The translations under genes and the position numbers were made by a program. The notes under the pieces are model-generated. The model was not told where the DNA came from. It searched no databases and saw only the letters and a program-made list of their open reading frames with translations. Of a stretch of DNA of 64,000 bases, positions 1 through 8,591 are shown one piece after another; position 1 is the stretch's first letter; each line of letters starts with the position of its first letter. This DNA is from Cellulomonas sp. C5510 (GTDB taxonomy: Bacteria > Actinomycetota > Actinomycetes > Actinomycetales > Cellulomonadaceae), in contig NZ_CP081862.1 in assembly GCF_019797765.1 (NCBI RefSeq), positions 2,914,001-2,978,000 of the forward strand, read 5' to 3'.

Positions 1-1308
1 CGCGCCGAGCGGGGCCCCGGCGCGTCACCCGCGGGAGGCCCGGCTGCGTTCAGCCCGGGCGGTGCCCGGCCCGCCGACGACGCGCCGCGCCCGGTGCGCG
101 TGTCGGGTCGCAACCCCGACGGGACCCCCGTCGCGGGCGCGCGCCCCGACGCCGCGCCCGGGCGCCCCGGCCCGGCCCGCTCGTCCGTCCGCGAGGGCTC
201 GTCCGCCGTCCCGCTCGGCGCCGGCGACCGGCCCGCACGCCGCAGCGCGCCCGCCGGGCCGGGCAGCGCCCGTCCCGCGGGGTCGACCGGTCCCGCCGGT
301 CCCGGCGCGCCCGACCCCGCCGCCCCGCCGGCACCCCGCCGCCGGCGCCGCGGCCGCGTGATCGCCCTCGTCACGGTCCTCGTGCTGCTGCTGCTCGTCG
401 CCTGGCCGGTCGGGCTCGTCCTGTGGGCCGACGGCAAGGTCAAGCACGTCGACGCGCTGTCCGGTGCGGCCGGCACCCCGGGGACCACCTACCTGCTGTC
501 GGGCTCGGACTCCCGCGAGGACGGCGCGATCGAGGACTCCGAGACGGTCGGCGCCCGCACGGACACGATCCTGCTGCTGCAGGTGCCAGAGTCAGGGCCG
601 GCGGCACTCATCTCGCTGCCCCGTGACACGTACGTCGAGATCCCCGGTCAGGGCCCGAGCAAGCTGAACGCGGCGTACTCCTGGGGCGGCGCGCCCCTGC
701 TGGTGCAGACCGTCGAGCAGCTGACGGGCCTGACGGTCGACCACTACGTCGAGGTCGGTTTCGGCGGGGTCGAGCAGCTCGTCGACGCGGTCGGCGGCGT
801 GGACCTGTGCCTGGACGGCAGTACCGGCATCACGTTCCCCGTCAACGAGCCGAAGTCGGGCCTCGTCTGGGACGCGCCCGGCTGCAAGACCGTCGACGGC
901 GTGCAGGCCCTGGCGTTCTCCCGGATGCGCTACGCGGACCCGTCCGGCGACATCGGCCGTGGCATGCGCCAGCGCCAGCTCATCTCGGCCGTGGCGTCGA
1001 AGGCGGAGGACCCGTCGCTGCTGCTCCAGCCCGGCAAGCAGGTGGCGCTGGTCGACGCCGGGACCGGGGCGCTCACCGCGAGCGAGGGCACCGGTGTGGT
1101 CGACCTGGGACGTCTCGCGCTGGCGTTCCGCTCGGCGTCCGGTCCCGACGGGATCACCGGCACGCCGCCCATCGCGAGCATGGACTACCGGCCCGGCGGC
1201 ATCGGGTCGACCGTGCTGCTCGACCCCGATCAGACCCCGGCGTTCTTCGCGGGCATCCGCGACGGCTCCCTGCCGCCGGGCGTCGTCGGCGGGGTGCCCG
1301 CCTCGTAG
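1..1308 (+). CDS. LytR-CpsA-Psr (LCP) family envelope phosphotransferase, 5'-partial
   Basis: LCP proteins are membrane-anchored enzymes that transfer undecaprenyl-linked glycopolymers onto peptidoglycan outside the membrane. The frame is open to the first base of the window, so the true start lies upstream; a GTG at 94 is possible but would only shorten the tail. The visible 435 residues are a Pro/Ala/Gly-rich cytoplasmic tail (about 1-115), one membrane helix (about 120-142), then the LCP domain with TDTILLLQV, SLPRDTYV (conserved Arg), KLNAAYSWGG and the late FSRMRYADPSGD. The 3' end overlaps the convergent acyltransferase gene by 79 bp. The exact polymer substrate cannot be read from the sequence. 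Confidence 0.93.
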   Translation, partial: RAERGPGASPAGGPAAFSPGGARPADDAPRPVRVSGRNPDGTPVAGARPDAAPGRPGPARSSVREGSSAVPLGAGDRPARRSAPAGPGSARPAGSTGPAGPGAPDPAAPPAPRRRRRGRVIALVTVLVLLLLVAWPVGLVLWADGKVKHVDALSGAAGTPGTTYLLSGSDSREDGAIEDSETVGARTDTILLLQVPESGPAALISLPRDTYVEIPGQGPSKLNAAYSWGGAPLLVQTVEQLTGLTVDHYVEVGFGGVEQLVDAVGGVDLCLDGSTGITFPVNEPKSGLVWDAPGCKTVDGVQALAFSRMRYADPSGDIGRGMRQRQLISAVASKAEDPSLLLQPGKQVALVDAGTGALTASEGTGVVDLGRLALAFRSASGPDGITGTPPIASMDYRPGGIGSTVLLDPDQTPAFFAGIRDGSLPPGVVGGVPAS

Positions 1309-2453
1309 CCCGACCGCACGGCGCCGGCGGCCGCCACGACGCGGTCCCGCAGCCGCTCGCACGCCGCTGTCGTGGTCCGGCGCAGGCGCGGGCCGACGGG
1401 CTTCTCCACGAACCGGTGCACCAGCCACGCCAGCACCAGCGACAGTGCGGTCGCGGCCGTGAGCACGGCCCACACGGGGACGCGCCCGGACAGCAGGTGC
1501 ACGACCCACAGCCCCCAGTACTCGTGCGTCAGGTACAGCGGGTACGTCAACGCGCCCGCCGCCGTCAGGCCCGCCCAGCGCCAGCGGGCGACGGGCGTCA
1601 ACGCCACCAGCGCGACCAGCGCGACGCAGCCGAGCAGCGTGACGGTGAGCAGCGCGGGGCGCGGCGCGACGACGGAGTTCTCGCCGAGCGAGGCCATGCG
1701 TGCCGGGACCAGCGCGGCGGTGGCCAGGGCCGCGTTGCCCGCGACCAGCAGCCACGGCACGAGGGCGTGTCCCGTGCGGTGGATGACGTACAGCACCATC
1801 CCGGCTGCGAACAGCGGCGCGTACGGCGCGACCAGCCACACGACCGCGTCCGTGAGGCCCGCGGCCCGGGCGAGCATCGCGGCCGCCGGCCACAGCGCCG
1901 CGAACCACAGCACCCGTCGGCGGGTGATCCCGAAGGCGGCGAACAGCGCGATCAGCAGGTAGAACCGCAGCTCCACCCACAGCGTCCAGTAGACGCCGTC
2001 GACGTGGTTGACGTCGACGAGGCTCTGCAGCAGCGTCAGGTTCACCAGCACCTGGCCGCCGGTGACCTCCTTGCCGGGCCAGATCAGCAGCAGCAGGGCC
2101 CCGGTCGCCAGGACCGCGACCCAGTACGCCGGGTACAGGCGACCGACGCGGGAGCCGACGATGTCCGGCACGGAGCGGCCCCAGGCGGTCATGAGGATGA
2201 CGAAGCCGCTGATCACGAAGAACAGCTCGGGCCCGAGGGAGGCGTAGACGGCCCAGGAGGACACGGCGGGTGCGACCTCGGCGAGGTCCCTGCCCCAGGC
2301 GTCGGTCTCCCGGGTCGTGAAGTGGTAGGCCAGCACACCCGCGGCGGCGAGGAAGCGCAGCCCGTCGAGCGCCGCGAGCCGCGAGCCGCGTCCGGGGACG
2401 GCGGGCGACGGGGCGGCGGGGGCGTGGGTCCGGGCCGGCGCGGTGGTCGTCAC
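1230..2453 (-). CDS. Acyltransferase 3 family integral membrane protein
   Basis: Family members move acetyl or other acyl groups onto sugars of envelope polysaccharides, glycolipids or peptidoglycan. The 407-residue protein starts with about 30 polar residues, then the family signature LDGLRFLAAAGVLAYHF (the His is the usual catalytic candidate) near residue 30, ELFFVISGFVI near 75, and about ten hydrophobic helices to residue 370. GTG at 2453 is supported by a TAGCGT hexamer 8 nt upstream (leaderless pattern). Next to an LCP ligase, a role in decorating a cell-wall polymer is reasonable, but the substrate is unknown. It overlaps the LCP gene tail to tail. Confidence 0.88.
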   Translation of the reverse strand: MTTTAPARTHAPAAPSPAVPGRGSRLAALDGLRFLAAAGVLAYHFTTRETDAWGRDLAEVAPAVSSWAVYASLGPELFFVISGFVILMTAWGRSVPDIVGSRVGRLYPAYWVAVLATGALLLLIWPGKEVTGGQVLVNLTLLQSLVDVNHVDGVYWTLWVELRFYLLIALFAAFGITRRRVLWFAALWPAAAMLARAAGLTDAVVWLVAPYAPLFAAGMVLYVIHRTGHALVPWLLVAGNAALATAALVPARMASLGENSVVAPRPALLTVTLLGCVALVALVALTPVARWRWAGLTAAGALTYPLYLTHEYWGLWVVHLLSGRVPVWAVLTAATALSLVLAWLVHRFVEKPVGPRLRRTTTAACERLRDRVVAAAGAVRSGYEAGTPPTTPGGREPSRMPAKNAGV

Positions 2454-2460
2454 CCGCTCG

Positions 2461-2466
2461 ACGCTA
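2461..2466 (-). promoter_or_regulatory. -10 element, leaderless promoter of the acyltransferase gene
   Basis: TAGCGT on the minus strand, its last base 8 nt before the GTG at 2453; transcription would begin at or next to the start codon. Confidence 0.55.
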
Positions 2467-2569
2467 GGCGGGGGTGCGCGCGTCCGCCCGTCGAGCAGGC
2501 GGCGACCCGGGGGTTCTCGACGAGACCTTCACGCGGCCCGACGACGGTCCCCGCGCGGTCCCGCGCCGG

Positions 2570-3109
2570 TCAGCCCCCGAAGCCCACGGCCGGCCGGCGC
2601 CCGTCGCCGTGCTGGGCGCGCAGCCGCTCCCCCTTGGCGTCGGCCTGCGCCCGCAGGTCGTCCTGGAACGCGCGCATGGCCGCAGCGACCCGGCGCGCGG
2701 TCTCGTCGGTGCCCGACCCGATGATGCGCGCCGCGAGCAGGCCGGCGTTGCGCGCGCCGCCGATGGAGACGGTCGCGACCGGCACGCCCGCGGGCATCTG
2801 GACGATCGACAGCAGCGAGTCCAGGCCGTCCAGCCGGGACAGCGGCACCGGGACGCCCACCACGGGCAGCGGTGTCACCGCGGCGAGCATGCCGGGCAGG
2901 TGGGCGGCGCCGCCCGCACCGGCGACGACCACCCGCAGGCCGCGGTCCGCCGCCCCGCGGCCGTACGCGACCATCTTGTCCGGCTGGCGGTGGGCCGACA
3001 CGACGTCGACCTCCACCGGCACCTCGAGCTCCGCGAGCGCCTGCGCCGCGGCCTCCATGACGGGCCAGTCCGAGTCCGAGCCCATGACGATGCCGACGAG
3101 CGGGTCCAT
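2570..3109 (-). CDS. purE: 5-(carboxyamino)imidazole ribonucleotide mutase PurE
   Basis: PurE converts N5-CAIR to CAIR in purine biosynthesis, using the product of PurK encoded just upstream. The 179-residue protein has the class I signature: [14 protein letters not shown] at the N-terminus, [11 protein letters not shown] with the catalytic His near residue 43, [15 protein letters not shown], and a late [27 protein letters not shown] at 3109 is chosen because GGAGG sits 5 nt before it; a GTG at 3115 would lie on top of that ribosome site. The start is 42 nt after the purK stop, in one operon. Length is near the family norm. Confidence 0.96.
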   Translation of the reverse strand: MDPLVGIVMGSDSDWPVMEAAAQALAELEVPVEVDVVSAHRQPDKMVAYGRGAADRGLRVVVAGAGGAAHLPGMLAAVTPLPVVGVPVPLSRLDGLDSLLSIVQMPAGVPVATVSIGGARNAGLLAARIIGSGTDETARRVAAAMRAFQDDLRAQADAKGERLRAQHGDGRRPAVGFGG

Positions 3110-3151
3110 CTCCACCTCCGGGGTGCTGCTGCGGGTCGGGTTCGCGGGTCG

Positions 3152-4315
3152 TCAGGCGGTGTCGCCGCGCAGCACGGCTGCGGCGGCGGCGGCCCTGCGG
3201 CGGACGTCGTCCAGGTCGTCGCCGGTCACCGTGACGTGGCCGAGCTTGCGGCCGGGGCGCACGCCCTTGCCGTACAGGTGCACCTTGGCACCGGGGTCGA
3301 GGGCGGCCACCTCGGCCAGCCCGTCCGTGAGGACCTCCCGGCTGCTGCCGAGGACGTTCGCCATGACGGTCCAGGGCGCGCGGGCCTCCGTCGAGCCGAG
3401 CGGCAGGTCGAGGACCGCGCGCAGGTGCTGCTCGAACTGGCTCGTGACGGCGCCGTCGATGGTCCAGTGCCCGGAGTTGTGGGGCCGCATCGCGAGCTCG
3501 TTCACGAGCACCCGCGGGGCGCCGCCGTCGGGGTCCGGCACCTCGAACAGCTCGACGGCGAGCACGCCCGTGACGTCCAGGCCCTCGGCCACCGCGCGGG
3601 CGATGCCCTCGGCCTCGGCGGCGGTGCGCGGGTCCAGCCCGGGCGCCGGCGCGACCACCTCGGAGCAGACCCCGTCGACCTGGACCGACTCGACGACCGG
3701 CCACGTGCGGACCTCGCCGGACGGGGCGCGGGCGACCAGGGCCGCCAGCTCGCGCGTGAACGGCACCCGCTCCTCCGCCAGCAGCGGCGCCCCGGTCCCG
3801 TCGGCCGCCGCGGCCAGCCAGTCGTCCGCCCCGCCGGCGTCCCGCACCACGCGCACGCCCTTGCCGTCGTAGCCGCCGCGCGCGGTCTTCACGACCGCGG
3901 CGCCGTCGCCCGCCGCGAGGAACGCCGCCAGGTCGTCGCGGGAGCCCACGGCCGCCCAGCGGGGGCACGGCACGCCGAGCCCCGTCAGCCGCGTCCGCAT
4001 GACGATCTTGTCCTGCGCGTGCACCAGCGCGTCCGGGCCGGGCCGCACGGCCACGCCGCGGTCCACCAGCTCCGTGAGCAGGCCACCGGGCACGTGCTCG
4101 TGCTCGAAGGTCAGGGCGTCCGCCCCCGCGACCAGCGCCTCGACGGCCACCGGGTCCGCGGCCGCGCCGACCGGGGCGTCCACGACGACCTGCGCCGCCG
4201 ACGACGCGGCGTCCTCGACCAGCACCCGCAGGTGGAGCCCCAACGCGGTCGCCGCCGGCGCCATCATGCGCGCGAGCTGACCGCCACCGACCACTGCCAC
4301 CACGGGTGCTGCCAC
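3152..4315 (-). CDS. purK: N5-carboxyaminoimidazole ribonucleotide synthase PurK
   Basis: This ATP-grasp enzyme makes N5-CAIR from AIR, bicarbonate and ATP, feeding PurE. The 387-residue protein begins VAAPVVAVVGGGQLARMM, the typical PurK nucleotide-fold start. It continues with the ATP-grasp core: VVKTARGGYDGKGVRVV near 190, EERVPFTRELAALVAR, and VNELAMRPHNSGHWTIDG near 300, which holds metal/ATP ligands. GTG at 4315 is selected by family alignment and by a TAGGCT hexamer 9 nt upstream. The frame stays open far upstream, but that stretch is not PurK-like. A purK-purE pair divergent from a GtrA gene is also seen in mycobacteria. Confidence 0.96.
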   Translation of the reverse strand: MAAPVVAVVGGGQLARMMAPAATALGLHLRVLVEDAASSAAQVVVDAPVGAAADPVAVEALVAGADALTFEHEHVPGGLLTELVDRGVAVRPGPDALVHAQDKIVMRTRLTGLGVPCPRWAAVGSRDDLAAFLAAGDGAAVVKTARGGYDGKGVRVVRDAGGADDWLAAAADGTGAPLLAEERVPFTRELAALVARAPSGEVRTWPVVESVQVDGVCSEVVAPAPGLDPRTAAEAEGIARAVAEGLDVTGVLAVELFEVPDPDGGAPRVLVNELAMRPHNSGHWTIDGAVTSQFEQHLRAVLDLPLGSTEARAPWTVMANVLGSSREVLTDGLAEVAALDPGAKVHLYGKGVRPGRKLGHVTVTGDDLDDVRRRAAAAAAVLRGDTA

Positions 4316-4323
4316 GAGCGTGG

Positions 4324-4329
4324 AGCCTA
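4324..4329 (-). promoter_or_regulatory. -10 element, leaderless promoter of purK
   Basis: TAGGCT on the minus strand, last base 9 nt before the purK GTG; supports the short form of PurK. Confidence 0.55.
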
Positions 4330-4441
4330 ACCGACCCGCGGGCGGCGGACCCGGAGCGACCAGCGCGGGGAGGACCGGCCGGGCGCCCTCGGCGACGTCG
4401 TCCCGACCGCCGACGTACAGCGGGCCCCCAGCCGCGGGGAC

Positions 4442-4447
4442 TACCGT
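4442..4447 (+). promoter_or_regulatory. -10 element, leaderless promoter of the GtrA gene
   Basis: TACCGT ending 7 nt before the GTG at 4454. Confidence 0.55.
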
Positions 4448-4453
4448 GTCCCG

Positions 4454-5056
4454 GTGACCTCCTCCAGCGCGCCGGGCGTCGTGGCGCCCCGGCGCGCACC
4501 CGGGGACCGCGGCTGGCGCGACGGCCTGCGGGCGCGTGCGCTGGAGCTCGCGCGGTTCGGGTCGGTCGGCACGGTGGCGTTCGTCGTGGACATGGGCACC
4601 TACAACCTGCTGCGCTTCGGGCCGGTCGACGTGCTGCACGGCAAGCCGCTCACCGCCCGCATCGTGGCGGTGCTCCTCGCGACGCTGGTGTCCTGGATCG
4701 GCAGCCGGCACTGGACGTTCGCCGACCAGCGCACGGCGCGGCGGGGCCGGGAGTTCGTGCTGTTCGCGCTCATCAACGTGGTCGGCATCGGGCTGACCGT
4801 CGGGTCGCTGGCGTTCTCGCACTACGTGCTGGGGCTCACCGGCCCGTTCGCTGACAACGTCGCGAACGTGGCCGGCATCGCCCTGGGCACCATCGGGCGG
4901 TACGTCGGCTACAAGCTGTTCGTGTTCACGGGCACGGCGACCCTCCCGGTCGCGCTCGCCGAGGTGGGGCACGAGGCGCGCGAGCACGAGCAGCATGTCG
5001 TGCCGCTCGGTACGGTGCCGTACCCGCGCGCCGGCCGGGACGCGGAACCCGCGTAG
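4454..5056 (+). CDS. GtrA family membrane protein
   Basis: GtrA-like proteins are small four-helix membrane proteins thought to help move undecaprenyl-phosphate-linked sugars across the membrane for polysaccharide or O-antigen glucosylation. The 200-residue protein has a 30-residue polar start, then helices near 35-52 (ELARFGSVGTVAFVVDMGTYN), 75-95 (VAVLLATLVSWIGSRHWTF, with the conserved N/S-x-x-W-x-F region), 107-128 and 140-160, ending in GRYVGYKLFVF. It is divergent from purK by 138 bp. The role fits the nearby LCP and acyltransferase genes, but no substrate is visible. Confidence 0.85.
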   Translation: MTSSSAPGVVAPRRAPGDRGWRDGLRARALELARFGSVGTVAFVVDMGTYNLLRFGPVDVLHGKPLTARIVAVLLATLVSWIGSRHWTFADQRTARRGREFVLFALINVVGIGLTVGSLAFSHYVLGLTGPFADNVANVAGIALGTIGRYVGYKLFVFTGTATLPVALAEVGHEAREHEQHVVPLGTVPYPRAGRDAEPA

Positions 5057-5064
5057 TCCGGGCG

Positions 5065-6216
5065 TCACGCCCCGGCGAGCGGCTCCGCGCCCGCGGTGCG
5101 GTCGCCTCCCCCGTCGCCCGGCCGCGCCGGGCCGCGTCCCCGCAGCGTCCGCCTCGCCCTGCCGCCCCGCGTCACGACGCCCACGGCGCCCGCGGCGGCG
5201 ACGACCACCGCGGCGGTGAGCACCTGCAGCAGCGCCGCCCGCAGGCCGGACAGCACCTGGTCGTAGACGACGACCGCGACGTCCGGGCGCTGCACCGCGG
5301 GCGGCAGCGACCCGGCGTACCAGGACCGTCCGGCGACCAGCGCGACGAGCAGCAGCGCGACCGCACCCGCGACGGCCAGGCCCACGACCGCCAGCGCCCG
5401 CGGGCGGTCCCGGGCGAGCGCGACAGCGCCCGCGAGCAGGACCAGCGCCGCCCACGGCGACCACGTCGCGGCCGCGTCGAGCGCGCGGTACGCCTCCTGG
5501 GCACGCACCAGGTCGGCGCTGCGCAGCACGGCGAACGACGCGTCGACCGGGGGCAGCCGGTCGACCACCGAGAACCCGGCGGCGGACAGGCGCTGGCGGA
5601 CCGCGTCGACGACGCCGCCGAGGTCGACCGTCAGCGTGCCGTCGGCGTCGACGCGCGCGAGGGCGTCCGGGTCACCCCTCAGCACCGCGGCGAGCTGCCG
5701 GTGCACCTCCCGGTTCGCCGCGGACCAGACCGTGGCGAACGCGTCGGAGTCGACGACCCGGCCGACCACCCCGCGGACGTAGCCGGTGGCGGCGTCCACC
5801 AGCGGGCCTCGGAGGGACTCCACCGCCTCGGACGCCCGCGGCGGCAGGTCCAGCGCGGCGATCGCGTCGGTCGCGTCGGCGGCGAGCTGCTCGAGGCGCA
5901 GCCCGTCCACGACGGCGGCCGACACGCGGTCGGTCACCGCGTCCCGGACCTGCGGGTCGTCCGCGAGCGGGCCGACCGCCGCGAGGTACCGGTCGGTGTC
6001 CGAGACGATCCCGCGCGCCCAGGTCGCGGCCGCGGCCACCGGGGCGAGCAGGGCACCGAGCACCACGAGCACGACGACGGCCGCCGCCCGGAGCCGGGGG
6101 GCACCGGCACGCCGGCCGGCAGCCCGCGCGTCGCGAGTCCGCGCGTCGCGAGCCGCCTCGTCGCGAGCCGCCTCGTCGCGATCTGGCCCGTCACCACCCC
6201 GCACGGCAGACACCAC
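5065..6216 (-). CDS. Predicted integral membrane protein, function unknown
   Basis: I do not recognise a characterised family. The 383-residue protein has a charged N-terminus built from a 15-bp tandem repeat (DEAAR/DARTR-like pentapeptides), one membrane helix (about 44-68), and an extracytoplasmic region of about 190 residues rich in Ala, Asp and Val. Two or three helices follow near 255-275, 280-300 and 325-350, and then a polar, Arg/Gly-rich tail. This layout occurs in uncharacterised actinobacterial envelope proteins. The start is uncertain: two GTG codons occur in tandem at 6216/6213 with GGGAG about 10 nt upstream. The stop lies 8 bp from the end of the convergent GtrA gene. Confidence 0.7.
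   Translation of the reverse strand: MVSAVRGGDGPDRDEAARDEAARDARTRDARAAGRRAGAPRLRAAAVVVLVVLGALLAPVAAAATWARGIVSDTDRYLAAVGPLADDPQVRDAVTDRVSAAVVDGLRLEQLAADATDAIAALDLPPRASEAVESLRGPLVDAATGYVRGVVGRVVDSDAFATVWSAANREVHRQLAAVLRGDPDALARVDADGTLTVDLGGVVDAVRQRLSAAGFSVVDRLPPVDASFAVLRSADLVRAQEAYRALDAAATWSPWAALVLLAGAVALARDRPRALAVVGLAVAGAVALLLVALVAGRSWYAGSLPPAVQRPDVAVVVYDQVLSGLRAALLQVLTAAVVVAAAGAVGVVTRGGRARRTLRGRGPARPGDGGGDRTAGAEPLAGA
6126..6185 (+). repeat. 15-bp tandem repeat, about four units, inside a coding region
   Basis: Imperfect units such as GCGCGTCGCGAGCCG and CCTCGTCGCGAGCCG run head to tail. Because 15 is a multiple of 3 they encode pentapeptide repeats (D-E-A-A-R type) in the cytoplasmic N-terminus of the minus-strand membrane protein. 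Confidence 0.75.
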
Positions 6217-6406
6217 CGGCCACCGCTCCCGTCCGGCGGCCCCGCCGGCCGCCCACCGCGCCCCGGCTGCGCGCCCTCACCGGCGAACCTACGCGCCCCG
6301 CGCGTCCCGGCGGCACCCCCTGCTGCCACGTCCGAGGACCACCCGCCCGCGCCGGGGCCGGCCGCGGGGCCGCGCCCTGCGCCGAGCCGACCGGGCCGGC
6401 GAGGGC

Positions 6407-7738
6407 TCAGCCGCGCCGGCGCCGCCGCGACCCGTCGACGCGCGGCGAGATGACGGACCCGCGCGGCAGCACGACGTCCGGTGCCATCGTCGCGGGGAGC
6501 CCGGTGAGGAACAGCGCGAACACCGCGGGCCGGCGCTGCGCGAGCTCGAGGCGCGCCCCGTCGGCGGACGCCAGGTCGCGGGCGAGCGAGAGCCCGAGGC
6601 CGGTGCCCTTGCCCGACGTCACCTCCCGCTCGAAGATGCGCGGCGCGAGCTCGTCGGGGACGCCCTCGCCCTCGTCGCCGACCTCCACGACCACGGCGCG
6701 GGAGGCCCCCGGCCGCGACCGGACCGTCGTCGTCCCGCCCCCGTGCCGCAGCGAGTTCTCGATGAGCGTGGCCAGCACCTGGGCCAGCGCACCGGGAGTC
6801 GCCAGCACCTGGGCGGCGGGGTCGACGTCGACCACCAGCCGGCGGCCCTCGGCCTCGAAGGTGGGCCGCCACTCCTCCTCCTGCTGGTGCACCACGTCCA
6901 CCAGCCGCACCGCCTCCGTGGTCCCGCCCTGCGCCCGCCGCGACCGGGTCAGCAGGTCGTCGACGACCGTCACGAGCCGCTCGACCTGCTCCAGCGAGAT
7001 GCGGGCCTCCTCCCGGACGGCCGGGTCGTCCGAGGCGAGCGTGATCTCCTCCAGCCGCATCGACAGCGCCGTCAGCGGCGTGCGGAGCTGGTGCGAGGCG
7101 TCGGACGCGAACTGCCGCTCGGCGGCGAGCCGACCGGCCATCCGGTCGGCGCTGCGGGCGAGCTCGGCGGCCACCAGGTCGATCTCCTCGACGCCCGACG
7201 GCTCGAGCTGCGGTCGCACCTGGCCGGAGCCGAGCTGCTCGGCGGACGCGGCGAGGTAGACCAGCGGGGCCGCGAGCCGGTTCGCCTGCCAGATCGCCAT
7301 GGCGATGCCGGCCGCGAACGCGACGACCGCGGCCGCCACGACGAGCCCCATGATCTGCGTGCTCATGAGGAAGATGTCCCACCAGGGCGCGTACATCGTG
7401 ATGCGCGCGCCGGAGGTCGACGTCTCCGTGATCGTGATCGTGCGCTCCGGGACCTCAGGGCCCGCCTGGTACCGCGCGCCGTCCTCCGTGACGACGAAGA
7501 TGCTGACGGGGATGCCGCCACCCCGCTCGACGTACGGCTGCAGCATGTCGTCCGACAGCGGAGCGCCCTCCTGGACGCGGTTGTCGATCGACCGGGCGAG
7601 GTCGGTCGCGCGCGTCTCGAGGGACCCGATCTCGTTGTCGCGGACGTACTGCGCGCCGAGGAACGCGAGCGGGAACCCGAGCAGCACGACCGCCACGGTG
7701 ACGGCGGCGATCGTGGCCTGCAGGACGCGGCGGCGCAC
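6407..7738 (-). CDS. Two-component sensor histidine kinase (HisKA type)
   Basis: Membrane sensor that phosphorylates the adjacent OmpR-type regulator. The 443-residue protein has a helix at 7-30 (LQATIAAVTVAVVLLGFPLAF), an extracytoplasmic domain of about 105 residues, a second helix near 135-160, a HAMP segment, and the H-box FASDASHQLRTPLTALSMRLEE near 235. The ATPase part carries the N-box LIENSLRHGG, DEGEGVP and the G-box GKGTGLGLSLARDL. It begins 3 nt after the regulator's stop. The signal is unknown. The 190 bp between its stop and the next minus-strand gene (6217-6406) hold nothing I can identify. Confidence 0.94.
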   Translation of the reverse strand: MRRRVLQATIAAVTVAVVLLGFPLAFLGAQYVRDNEIGSLETRATDLARSIDNRVQEGAPLSDDMLQPYVERGGGIPVSIFVVTEDGARYQAGPEVPERTITITETSTSGARITMYAPWWDIFLMSTQIMGLVVAAAVVAFAAGIAMAIWQANRLAAPLVYLAASAEQLGSGQVRPQLEPSGVEEIDLVAAELARSADRMAGRLAAERQFASDASHQLRTPLTALSMRLEEITLASDDPAVREEARISLEQVERLVTVVDDLLTRSRRAQGGTTEAVRLVDVVHQQEEEWRPTFEAEGRRLVVDVDPAAQVLATPGALAQVLATLIENSLRHGGGTTTVRSRPGASRAVVVEVGDEGEGVPDELAPRIFEREVTSGKGTGLGLSLARDLASADGARLELAQRRPAVFALFLTGLPATMAPDVVLPRGSVISPRVDGSRRRRRG

Positions 7739-7741
7739 GGC

Positions 7742-8434
7742 TCAGCCCCGGGTGCCCTCGCCGGACTCGAACCGGAAGCCCATCCCCCGCACCGTGCTGA
7801 TGTAGCGCGGGGCGCTCGCGTCGTCCCCGAGCTTGCGGCGCAGCCACGACACGTGCATGTCGAGCGTCTTGGTGGACCCCGTCGGGTCGGACCCCCAGAC
7901 CTCCCGCATGAGCGTCTCGCGCGCGACCACGGTGCCCGCCGCCCCGACGAGCACGCGCAGCAGGTCGAACTCCTTCGCGGTGAGGTGCAGCTCGCGCTCA
8001 CCCTGGAACGCGCGGTGCGCGGCGACGTCCACCCGCACGTCCTGCGAGCGCAGCTCGTCCTCGTCGGGCGTGTCACCGCCGGTGCGGCGCAGCAGGGCCC
8101 GCACGCGGGCCAGCAGCTCGGCGAGGCGGAACGGCTTGGTGACGTAGTCGTCGGCGCCGGCGTCCAGACCAACCACGAGGTCGACCTCGTCGGCGCGCGC
8201 CGTCAGGACCAGCACCGGCGTGGTCAGCCCCTGGTTCCGGATCGCCCGGGCGACGTCGAGCCCGTCCATGTCGGGGAGGCCGAGGTCCAGCACGACGAGG
8301 TCCGCCTCGCTCGCGCGGTCGATCGCGCCCTGCCCGGTGCCCTGCACCCGGACGTCGTAGCCCTCACGCCCGAGAGCCCGCGCCAAAGGCTCGGCAATCG
8401 CGGGATCGTCCTCGGCCAGCAGCACCTGGGTCAT
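7742..8434 (-). CDS. OmpR/PhoB-family response regulator
   Basis: DNA-binding partner of the kinase encoded downstream in the same operon. The 230 residues comprise a receiver domain (LLAEDDPAIAEPL acidic pocket, phospho-acceptor Asp in LVVLDLGLPDMDGLD near residue 52, Lys in VTKPFRLAELLARV) and a C-terminal winged helix (EFDLLRVLVGAAGTVVAR, WLRRKLG, RYISTVRGMGFRF). ATG at 8434 follows a TAACAT hexamer at the leaderless distance. It is divergent from a second two-component system starting at 8592. Confidence 0.95.
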   Translation of the reverse strand: MTQVLLAEDDPAIAEPLARALGREGYDVRVQGTGQGAIDRASEADLVVLDLGLPDMDGLDVARAIRNQGLTTPVLVLTARADEVDLVVGLDAGADDYVTKPFRLAELLARVRALLRRTGGDTPDEDELRSQDVRVDVAAHRAFQGERELHLTAKEFDLLRVLVGAAGTVVARETLMREVWGSDPTGSTKTLDMHVSWLRRKLGDDASAPRYISTVRGMGFRFESGEGTRG

Positions 8435-8440
8435 TGCGCC

Positions 8441-8446
8441 ATGTTA
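8441..8446 (-). promoter_or_regulatory. -10 element, leaderless promoter of the OmpR-type regulator
   Basis: TAACAT on the minus strand, last base 7 nt before the ATG at 8434. Confidence 0.6.
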
Positions 8447-8579
8447 GGTCACGGAACGGTCGAGGGCGTGGTGCACACGGGTCACGATCCGGTCGAGCCT
8501 GCTCTGTCCGCCCCGGGGAGGACCCGGACCGGGACCTCGGTCCGCCCCCGGGGGCACGCGGACGCCGCCGGGGCGCCCC

Positions 8580-8585
8580 TACGCT
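8580..8585 (+). promoter_or_regulatory. -10 element, leaderless promoter of the NarL-type kinase
   Basis: TACGCT ending 7 nt before the ATG at 8592. Confidence 0.6.
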
Positions 8586-8591
8586 GGCGCG

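Noticed and set aside
807..3872. Very long open frame on the plus strand over the LCP, acyltransferase, purE and purK genes
   Set aside because: It is a by-product of high GC: no recognisable domains, a composition rich in Arg/Pro/Gly, and clear homologues in the other frames.
8486..8591. Operator in the spacer between the two divergent two-component systems
   Set aside because: I found only short, imperfect repeats of the kind expected by chance at this GC content.
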